Shown piece by piece: positions 54,504 through 60,326 of a stretch of DNA of 60,326 bases (positions are counted from its first letter, which is position 1; each line of letters opens with the position of its first letter). The notes beneath the pieces were generated by a model. It saw nothing but the letters and a program-made list of their open reading frames with translations. It ran no database searches and had not been told where the DNA came from. The position numbers were made by a program, and so were the translations under genes. This DNA is from Centipeda felix (GTDB taxonomy: Bacteria > Bacillota > Negativicutes > Selenomonadales > Selenomonadaceae): positions 1 through 60,326 of the forward strand of contig NZ_LT891957.1 in NCBI RefSeq assembly GCF_900186465.1. Reading direction: 5' to 3'.

Positions 54504-55424
54504 TCATCTCCTTTCGTTTTCATCTTCCGTATTTTCATCGGATGCTGCGGCATCGTTTTGATTGATTCGCCCGAATCCGCGCCCCATAACCTCATTGGCC
54601 GACATAATGATGACGAAGGCATGAGGATCGACATTATGGACGATAAATTTCAGTTTTCCGACCTGCGTTGTCCCGACGCAAACGAAGACAACGTTGCGCT
54701 CACGGCGTGTATATGCTCCCTGTCCATGCAGGAATGTGACACCGCGGTGCATGTTGTCGATGATACTCTCCGCGATTTCCCGATGACGATCGGAGACGAT
54801 CAGCACGGCCTTGCGCTGATTGAAGCCAGCGACAATCTTATCCACCATCGTCGCATTGATGAACATATAGATCAGCGTGAACATCGCCGGCGCCATGCCA
54901 AACAGGAATGCAGCAATCAGCATGATGAGACAGTTGAGCGAGAAAAGCACGCCGCCCATGTGCAGATCATAGTACTTTCGCACGATCGCCGCAAGGATGT
55001 CGAATCCGCCCGTGCTGCCGTTCATGCGGAATACAATGCCGTAGCCTAGTCCTGCGAATACACCGCCGTACACCGTTGTCAGCATCATATCGTTCACCGG
55101 CGCATAGGCATTGAACGGGCGTGTGAGATCAAGCAGAAAGGAAAAAATCGCCGTACCGATGATAATATCAACCGTATACGCACGTCCCATCAGCTTCCAC
55201 GCCATGAAGAGCAGCGGAATGTTATAGACGAACGTCTGCAGACCGATCGGCAGTCCAAACAGATAGTAGACAATCATCGCAATTCCGGTTGCACCGCCCG
55301 TGAGCAGATGAGCCGGGACGAGGAAGAGATTGATCGCACTGCTCGCGATGAGACATCCCAGCGCAATGCCGGCATAGCGCATGACGCGATGCCCCAGTAT
55401 ACGCATGTGCAGATGATGCGTCAT
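54504..55424 (-). CDS. YitT family membrane protein (DUF161/DUF2179)
   Basis: This 306-residue protein has about six transmembrane helices followed by a C-terminal soluble DUF2179 domain. Typical segments are FLVPAHLLTGGATGIAMIVY, GGVFAGLGYGIVFRMNGSTG and NATMVDKIVAGFNQRKAVLI. The family has no settled function. The C-terminus is hydrophilic and Asp/Asn/Glu-rich. It overlaps the upstream gene by 4 bases and abuts the MBL gene. Confidence 0.92.
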   Translation of the reverse strand: MTHHLHMRILGHRVMRYAGIALGCLIASSAINLFLVPAHLLTGGATGIAMIVYYLFGLPIGLQTFVYNIPLLFMAWKLMGRAYTVDIIIGTAIFSFLLDLTRPFNAYAPVNDMMLTTVYGGVFAGLGYGIVFRMNGSTGGFDILAAIVRKYYDLHMGGVLFSLNCLIMLIAAFLFGMAPAMFTLIYMFINATMVDKIVAGFNQRKAVLIVSDRHREIAESIIDNMHRGVTFLHGQGAYTRRERNVVFVCVGTTQVGKLKFIVHNVDPHAFVIIMSANEVMGRGFGRINQNDAAASDENTEDENERR

Positions 55425-56065
55425 GTTCCGTATCCTCCCAGACGAACAGGAGCAGCAGACGGCAAGGCAGTCACATCTATCTCCTTCTGTTCGATGAAAT
55501 CACGCGCAAAATCCTGCACACAAAAGGGGCTGTATGGAGAACGTGCAAGTTCCTCTGTCTCCTCCTCGGTCAGCGGCAGCATGGTCATCCGCGCGGAAAG
55601 CAGTGCTCCGTGCTCGGCATCCAGATTCAACACGAGATGGCGGTGCACATTCATCGGATCGTCATAAACATAGCAGGTATGATCATCCCTGAACTGCCGC
55701 TGTGCTTTTCCAAACACACGAAAGATGTAGCTGCTCGTCGCACCATAGCGTACATCTTGCCGCAGACGGTACGCTTCTCCCATGAGGCTGATGTCCACCA
55801 CCTTCTTTCCTGCGACAGTGGTCGAGACGACAACATCCCCGTATGTGAACGTACGGAGATGAATCCCATGAACCATCTGCGTCCCCTCTGTATTCTCCTC
55901 ACCCCAGGCCTGTTTGAGTGACTGCTCTGCATCCCCGAGGGAAATGCCACGATAGGAAAAGTCCGTGTCCTGTATCTGCCCCGCCGCTTCTCCTCTTGCA
56001 AAGAGAACACAGAATGCCAGCATACAGGAAAGAAAAAAGAGGATGCTCTGCGTATTGTTCCGCAT
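55421..56065 (-). CDS. Secreted protein of unknown function
   Basis: The 214-residue product has a signal peptide (ILFFLSCMLAFCVLFARGEA) and a soluble domain beginning DTDFSYRGISLGDAEQSLKQ, a pattern seen in small exported proteins with a repeated strand-helix unit. One segment (YVYDDPMNVHRHLVLNLDAE) suggests a beta-rich fold. No named family is recognised. ATG 56065 (MRNNTQ) has GAGGTGA upstream; the frame extends nine residues more. Confidence 0.65.
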   Translation of the reverse strand: MRNNTQSILFFLSCMLAFCVLFARGEAAGQIQDTDFSYRGISLGDAEQSLKQAWGEENTEGTQMVHGIHLRTFTYGDVVVSTTVAGKKVVDISLMGEAYRLRQDVRYGATSSYIFRVFGKAQRQFRDDHTCYVYDDPMNVHRHLVLNLDAEHGALLSARMTMLPLTEEETEELARSPYSPFCVQDFARDFIEQKEIDVTALPSAAPVRLGGYGT

Positions 56066-56108
56066 ATTCTTCACCTCAACCATCGGAAGCAATCAGATAG
56101 GGACGTTC

Positions 56109-57341
56109 TCAAAAGGAAAAGCTGCCATGCTCCATGATCGTGATCTCCTCTCCCGCCCGCGTCCTGCCGATGACGGATAGATCTGCCGTTCCGATCATAA
56201 AGTCCTCGTGAACAAGGGAATGATTGACTCCATGACGGAGAAGCTCCTCCTCCGTCATGCCATCGCCTCCCCTGATGCACGTCGGATACGCCTTACCCAA
56301 GGCCAAATGACAGGACGCATTCTCATCAAAGAGCGTATTGTAAAAGAGGATACCGCTCGCAGAGATGGGCGACGCGTGCGGCACGAGAGCCACCTCGCCA
56401 AGGAAGGGTGCCCCCTCATCTGTCTGCAAGAGCTCGCGCAGATGCTCCTCCCCGCTCTCCGCATGGTAGTCCGTTACCTTCCCCGCACGGAATGTCAGCG
56501 AAAAACCAGAGATCAGATTTCCGTTATAGTGCAGGGGCTTCGACGCAACAACAACACCGTTCACACCGTCTCGCTTCGGCAGTGTGTAGACTTCCTCCGT
56601 GGGAATATTCGCGACAAACATCGTCCCCGATGCCGCCCATTCCGCACCGCCCATCCAGATATGCCCCTTGGGCAGCTCCACATGGAGATTCGTGCCCAGA
56701 CCGTTCCGATAGTGAAGTTCCGAAAAATCATGTGCATTCAGAAAATCTGCCGTCTTCTGCAGAGCGGACACGTGCTCCTTCCACGCCGCAACGGGGTCAG
56801 ACTCCTCCGACACGCGCACGGCACGCAGAATCTCCGTCCAGAGACGCGCGACCGCCGTCTCTTCTGTCTCATGTGGGAATACCTTGCACGCCCACGCAGG
56901 CGTAGGAGCAGAGACAACACACCACGTATTCTGATTGCTCATCAGCCGCGCACGATAGTCCTGCAGAGCCTTGCCTGCTGTCTGCCCCGCCTCCGTCAGA
57001 CGCTTCGGGTCGACATCGGAGAAGAGATCCGGATTTTCCGCCGCGATGGAGATAAACGCAGCTCCCTGCGCCGCACTTTCATCATAGAAGGCCTTCCGCC
57101 ATGCGGGAAACTCACGGAACCGTGCCGCAGGCGCCTGGCGAAAGCGGATGTGTGAGAACTCCTCATCACTCCAGTTCACAGTGACATCATGCGCACCCGC
57201 ATTGTAGCCCTCCGCCGCAAGCGCATGGACAAAATCTGCACAAGTGATCGGCGCATGAATAACGAGCGGTTGGTCTTCCTGAAGATTCACGCCGACACGT
57301 ACCACAAGAGCGGCATATTTACGAAGCAAATTCGTATTCAT
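56109..57341 (-). CDS. M29 family aminopeptidase (AmpS/PepS type)
   Basis: This 410-residue metallo-aminopeptidase is of the thermophilic M29 family. It starts NTNLLRKYAALVVRVGVNLQ, and has PLVIHAPITCADFVHALAAE, metal-site acidic and His residues in FVANIPTEEVYTLPKRDGVN and HLALGKAYPTCIRGGDG, and VNHSLVHEDFMIGTADLSVI near the C-terminus. It removes N-terminal residues from peptides. ATG 57341 follows the dtd stop by one base, with GAGG upstream inside dtd. Confidence 0.92.
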   Translation of the reverse strand: MNTNLLRKYAALVVRVGVNLQEDQPLVIHAPITCADFVHALAAEGYNAGAHDVTVNWSDEEFSHIRFRQAPAARFREFPAWRKAFYDESAAQGAAFISIAAENPDLFSDVDPKRLTEAGQTAGKALQDYRARLMSNQNTWCVVSAPTPAWACKVFPHETEETAVARLWTEILRAVRVSEESDPVAAWKEHVSALQKTADFLNAHDFSELHYRNGLGTNLHVELPKGHIWMGGAEWAASGTMFVANIPTEEVYTLPKRDGVNGVVVASKPLHYNGNLISGFSLTFRAGKVTDYHAESGEEHLRELLQTDEGAPFLGEVALVPHASPISASGILFYNTLFDENASCHLALGKAYPTCIRGGDGMTEEELLRHGVNHSLVHEDFMIGTADLSVIGRTRAGEEITIMEHGSFSF

Positions 57342-57342
57342 T

Positions 57343-57789
57343 CTATACCTCATCCGTATCAAAGAGGAGCGTCACGGGACCGTCGTTGACTGATGCCACC
57401 CGCATATCCGCACCGAATTCTCCATGTGCGACAGAAACGCCGTGTTCCCTTAGATGCGTCATAAACGCCTCATACATAGGAATTGCCACATCCGGCTTTG
57501 CCGCCTTGGAAAATCCCGGACGGCGCTTTTTGAGATCCGCAAAGAGCGTAAACTGCGAGATCACCAATACTGCACCGTTCACCTCAGAGAGCGCACGGTT
57601 CATCTTCCCCGCATCATCAGAGAACACGCGCAGATGAACGATCTTTTCCGCCAGATGCGCTGCATCGGCGTCCGTATCCTCCGGCGCAATACCAAGCAAA
57701 ACAAGATAGCCCGTTCCGATCTGCCCATGCAGCATCCCATCAATATGGACGGATGCCTCCTTAACACGCGTGACTACTGCTCGCAACAC
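57343..57789 (-). CDS. dtd: D-aminoacyl-tRNA deacylase
   Basis: This 148-residue enzyme removes D-amino acids (and Gly from tRNA-Ala) from mischarged tRNAs. It has [17 protein letters not shown] at the start, the signature [20 protein letters not shown] and, near the end, [14 protein letters not shown], as usual. The probable start is GTG 57789, with GAGGTGAT upstream; this binding site lies in the sequence shared with the gatC leader. It is followed by the M29 peptidase gene. Confidence 0.93.
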   Translation of the reverse strand: MLRAVVTRVKEASVHIDGMLHGQIGTGYLVLLGIAPEDTDADAAHLAEKIVHLRVFSDDAGKMNRALSEVNGAVLVISQFTLFADLKKRRPGFSKAAKPDVAIPMYEAFMTHLREHGVSVAHGEFGADMRVASVNDGPVTLLFDTDEV

Positions 57790-57791
57790 AT

Positions 57792-57815
57792 CACCTCGTT
57801 TTATCAGTGATTCCT
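57792..57815. repeat. Half copy of the gatC-leader palindrome
   Basis: CACCTCGTTTTATCAG at 57792-57807 is identical to 16563-16578, and the similarity continues through the right palindrome arm to 57815 with two differences. Here the left arm is missing and the dtd start codon lies directly next to the shared block. See findings. Confidence 0.7.
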
Positions 57816-57831
57816 TTACATAATGTTCTCT

Positions 57832-57860
57832 ATTATAACACGCCTTGCCGCGGATGTCTT
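57832..57860 (-). promoter_or_regulatory. Promoter for dtd
   Basis: On the minus strand AAGACA (57855-57860) and TATAAT (57832-57837) are 17 bases apart; TGT before the -10 makes it extended. The ten bases TGTTATAATA plus the next G are the same as in the gatC promoter. Confidence 0.7.
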
Positions 57861-57862
57861 TC

Positions 57863-59146
57863 CTATGCGGAGAAAAAAGACGAAAGAAGCCGCGTAAGTG
57901 CCGTCTGATCCTCTGCCCCCATGGTCTCGCGTGCAGAGTGCATCCCAAGAACAGGGACGCCGATATCCACCGTCCGCATTGGCAGCTGTGCCGAGAGAAT
58001 CGAGCCAAGTGTCGCCCCGCCCGGCGCATCCGAATGATTCGTAAACACCTGATAGGGGATCTCCTCGTCCTCGCACAGTGTCCTTATGACAGCACGCCCG
58101 TAGGCATCCCCTGCATAGGATTGATTCGCCGCCACTTTCAGGACGACGCCTCCATTCAGCACGGGCTGATTCGTCGGATCTGCCTTCTCTGGTACATTGG
58201 GATGGAGTGCATGAGCAACATCCACCGAGAGACAGAATCCTTGCAGAATCGTCTCAAGATACTCCTCACGTGAGCATCCGAGGGCCGTATAGACCTGCTC
58301 CAAGATCATCCCCAACACAGCCGAGCCTGCGCCCTGCTTCGTACGGCTGCCGACCTCCTCATTGTCAAAGAGCGCTGTGACACGGATCCCCTCTGTGCCA
58401 TTCCAGTCATTCACAGCATCGAGACATGCCTTGACCGAGGACAGATTATCGAGGCGCGGCGCCGACAGAAACGCATTGTCCGCTCCCAGCAGGCAGCCGC
58501 ACTCACAGGGATAGGCATTCAGATCATAGGACAGGATCTCCTCCGGGGGAGCATTCAGCTCCTCGGCGAGAAGTGCAGTCAGTCTATCCTCGTCAGAGCC
58601 TTCTTCACGACCGTCAAGGAAGAGCAGCGGCAGGAGATCCTTCTGCGGCTTCAGCTCCACTCCCTCATTCACTTTACGGTTCATGTGTATCGCAAGATTC
58701 GGAACGATCATCAGCGGGCGGCGAAAATCGACACAGTGCATCTGCGGAGCAAGAGGATCTGCACTACGCACAGCCACAGCCCCTGCGAGGGAAAGGGGAC
58801 GATCCATCCACGTACTGCGGATCATCCCGCCGTATACCTCCACATTGAGCTTGCCATAGCCGTGCTCATGCATCACCGCATGCGGCTTGACGCGCAGACA
58901 TGGAAAATCCGTATGGGCACAGACAATGCGCAGCGGACCGTGCACATTCTCGCCAATCGAAACGACAACGCCGCCCGTATCAAACAGGGGAAAATAATAG
59001 CTGTGCCCCGCAGAAATTCCTTCCTCAGGAGACAGATGTGCCCCGAGCAGTGCATTGCACGTCCTGCCTGCCACATGATATGGCGAAGTCGCCGTATCAA
59101 TAAAGTCAATCAATTCCTCGGCACATTTCATCTCTTCGTAGGTCAC
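57863..59146 (-). CDS. M18 family aminopeptidase
   Basis: This is a 427-residue zinc aminopeptidase of the aspartyl aminopeptidase (M18) family. Zinc ligands and catalytic residues are in [52 protein letters not shown] and [18 protein letters not shown] 59146 (reading [17 protein letters not shown]) has GGAGG upstream and is my choice; ATG 59131 is an alternative. It starts just after the tRNA-Pro terminator and ends 74 bases before the dtd start, overlapping the dtd promoter region. Confidence 0.92.
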   Translation of the reverse strand: MTYEEMKCAEELIDFIDTATSPYHVAGRTCNALLGAHLSPEEGISAGHSYYFPLFDTGGVVVSIGENVHGPLRIVCAHTDFPCLRVKPHAVMHEHGYGKLNVEVYGGMIRSTWMDRPLSLAGAVAVRSADPLAPQMHCVDFRRPLMIVPNLAIHMNRKVNEGVELKPQKDLLPLLFLDGREEGSDEDRLTALLAEELNAPPEEILSYDLNAYPCECGCLLGADNAFLSAPRLDNLSSVKACLDAVNDWNGTEGIRVTALFDNEEVGSRTKQGAGSAVLGMILEQVYTALGCSREEYLETILQGFCLSVDVAHALHPNVPEKADPTNQPVLNGGVVLKVAANQSYAGDAYGRAVIRTLCEDEEIPYQVFTNHSDAPGGATLGSILSAQLPMRTVDIGVPVLGMHSARETMGAEDQTALTRLLSSFFSA

Positions 59147-59172
59147 GTGAAAGCCCTCCGCCCCATAAACAG

Positions 59173-59199
59173 AAAAAGACCCGCCCACCGGCTGGTCTT
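59173..59199 (-). terminator. Terminator-like hairpin after tRNA-Pro
   Basis: On the minus strand AAGACCAGCC pairs imperfectly with GGGCGGGTCTT and is followed by TTT. It lies between tRNA-Pro and the M18 peptidase start, so the peptidase would rely on read-through. Confidence 0.6.
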
Positions 59200-59213
59200 C
59201 ACTAAACAAAAAA

Positions 59214-59290
59214 TGGTCGGGATGACAGGGTTCGAACCTGCGGCCTCATCGTCCCGAACGATGCGCGCTACCAAACTGCGCCACATCCCG
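59214..59290 (-). tRNA. tRNA-Pro (CGG)
   Basis: The 77-base cloverleaf includes an encoded CCA. Minus strand CGGGATGTGGCGCAGTTTGG..., anticodon loop TTCGGGA (CGG) in a perfect CATCG/CGATG stem, T-loop GGTTCGAACCC, and acceptor CGGGATG/CATCCCG. Confidence 0.95.
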
Positions 59291-59302
59291 ACAACGATAT
59301 GT

Positions 59303-59331
59303 ATTCTAGCAAGTTTCATCGGAAAATGCAA
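59303..59331 (-). promoter_or_regulatory. Promoter for tRNA-Pro
   Basis: On the minus strand TTGCAT (59326-59331) and TAGAAT (59303-59308) are 17 bases apart, about 12 bases before the tRNA. The IS30 end lies about 33 bases upstream. Confidence 0.75.
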
Positions 59332-59364
59332 GCATTATTTTTTCAGCTTGTCTGCCAACGTAAG

Positions 59365-59423
59365 TTGTAAAATAAATTGACGCAAAAAGTTCCATTTTGC
59401 AAACGGTTCAGTTAAACTTTTAG
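59365..59423. repeat. Left terminal inverted repeat of IS30 element
   Basis: The outer 21 bases (59365-59385) match 228-248 inverted at 16 positions, and the inner GTTAAACTTTTAG is identical to 209-221 inverted. Confidence 0.7.
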
Positions 59424-59460
59424 TCACAACACAAAAAGAAACTGAAAGTGAGACTGCAAA

Positions 59461-60326
59461 ATGGAACAGAATCATTGTACTACAAAAACAGGGAAATGGA
59501 AACAGCTGACGGAGCGGGATCGGTACAAAATCGAAGCCTATTTCCAGGCCGGGTTGAAGCCGCAGGAAATCGCCGCATACATTGGCTGCTCCAAGCGTAC
59601 GATTGAGCGGGAGCGGCGTCTTGGAATGACAGTACAGCTCAAACCTGCGACGAAGAATATCAAGACCTGCGGAGACCTGCAGGTGCAGTGGGTGTATCTT
59701 GCCGATGTAGCACAAAGACGACACGAGGAAAACGCTGCTCGTAAAGGGCGGGGGCTGAAAATCGATAAAGACCACGCGCTTGCTCGACACATTGAACATA
59801 AGATCAAAACAGAAAAATGGTCTCCTGCGGCAGTTATCGGTGAGCTCTGTCAACGCGGCTGGAGCTATGATGTCCGCATTTGTGTCAAGACCCTGTATAA
59901 CTATATCGATCAGCAGCTGTTTTTCGAACTCACAAACGACGACCTCCTATACAAAAAGAATCAGGGTAAACAGACAGAAAACAGCAGGCGCGGTGTTGCG
60001 TGGAATAACCGGGACGGGAAAAGCATCGACGAGCGCCCTGAGCCGGTGAATCGGAGAGAGGAGTTCGGACATTGGGAGATTGACTTGGTCGTCGGTCGCA
60101 AAGGGACAAAGCCGGTAATTTTAACATTGGTCGAACGGCAGACGAGGAAATCACTCTATGTTCTGATAAAGAACAAGAGCCAAAAAGAGGTGCTGCAAGC
60201 ACTTCGTCGGTTGCAGCGGCGCGTCAAAGGAGACTTTACGCACGTATTCAAGAGTATCACGGCAGACAACGGGTCAGAGTTTTTGGATGGCGAAGGAATG
60301 AAGCGTGCCGCCAAATGCGGCGAGGT
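59461..60326 (+). CDS. IS30-family transposase, N-terminal 288 residues (truncated by window edge)
   Basis: The gene opens MEQNHCTTKTGKWKQLTERD with a helix-turn-helix region (IEAYFQAGLKPQEIAAYIGC, SKRTIERER) typical of IS30. The catalytic Asp residues lie in FGHWEIDLVVGRKG and ITADNGSEF. The frame is open to the last base of the window. Adding one base and the 67 residues at the start of the window would give a 356-residue transposase, normal for the family. No frameshift or stop is seen. Confidence 0.92.
   Translation, partial: MEQNHCTTKTGKWKQLTERDRYKIEAYFQAGLKPQEIAAYIGCSKRTIERERRLGMTVQLKPATKNIKTCGDLQVQWVYLADVAQRRHEENAARKGRGLKIDKDHALARHIEHKIKTEKWSPAAVIGELCQRGWSYDVRICVKTLYNYIDQQLFFELTNDDLLYKKNQGKQTENSRRGVAWNNRDGKSIDERPEPVNRREEFGHWEIDLVVGRKGTKPVILTLVERQTRKSLYVLIKNKSQKEVLQALRRLQRRVKGDFTHVFKSITADNGSEFLDGEGMKRAAKCGE

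Larger units (their letters stand above)
59365..60326 (+). mobile_element. IS30-family insertion sequence, 5' part
   Basis: The element starts with a left terminal inverted repeat (59365-59385, with an inner block GTTAAACTTTTAG at 59411-59423) and continues through the transposase gene to the window edge. It is inserted between tRNA-Pro and whatever lies beyond the window. Confidence 0.85.

Overview
The window looks like chromosome from a diderm Firmicute of the Negativicutes, most likely Selenomonas or a close relative. This is inferred from gene content and order: rplM-rpsI, a gatCAB operon, a speA-speE-speB polyamine set, a sirC-hemA-hemC-cobA/hemD-hemB-hemL tetrapyrrole operon, paired DUF445 proteins, periplasmic-type secreted proteins and a type I-C CRISPR system. 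No 16S gene is present, so the genus is not proven. Nearly all genes are tightly packed on the minus strand, often with 4-base ATGA overlaps.

Layout. 1-248: 3' end of an IS30-family element. 281-1831 (+): rplM, rpsI and an Rrf2 regulator. 1824-11073 (-): two DUF445 membrane proteins, galU, a tartrate/D-malate-type dehydrogenase, two secreted proteins, pncC, rimO and a solute-binding protein. 11162-16635 (-): rlmD, a HAD phosphatase and gatCAB. 16646-24235 (-): speB, speE, speA, a solute-binding lipoprotein, a DUF3783 protein, a NYN-domain protein, a membrane-anchored unknown and mnmA. 24383-26891 (+): tmcAL and a DUF815 ATPase. 26903-29421 (-): a diacylglycerol-kinase-family lipid kinase and a lipid flippase. 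29587-36234 (-): tetrapyrrole operon from glutamyl-tRNA to uroporphyrinogen III with a siroheme branch. 36375-38378 (-): surE, tRNA-Lys and mdh. 38676-39623 (-): a gene of unknown function. 39833-50483 (-): CRISPR array of 38 repeats and a complete type I-C cas operon. 50634-50798: tRNA-Met and tRNA-Tyr. 50855-59290 (-): lysS, greA, GIY-YIG, cyclophilin, MBL hydrolase, YitT, a secreted unknown, M29 peptidase, dtd, M18 peptidase and tRNA-Pro. 59365-60326: 5' part of an IS30-family element.

How the genes work together. SpeA, SpeB and SpeE form an arginine-agmatine-putrescine-spermidine route. HemA, HemL, HemB, HemC and CobA/HemD make uroporphyrinogen III, and the SirC-like protein diverts it towards siroheme or cobalamin. 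Cas3-5-8c-7-4-1-2 with the array form a complete I-C immunity system. GatCAB, LysS, Dtd, MnmA, TmcAL, RimO and RlmD serve translation and its quality control.

Most notable observations: the CRISPR array is a mosaic of two repeat versions with three pairs of duplicated spacers; an undescribed-looking palindrome in the gatC leader has one arm repeated directly before dtd; a NYN nuclease-like domain is joined through a Lys/Ala-rich linker to a ribbon-helix-helix-like tail; and the two window ends are complementary pieces of one IS30-type transposase.
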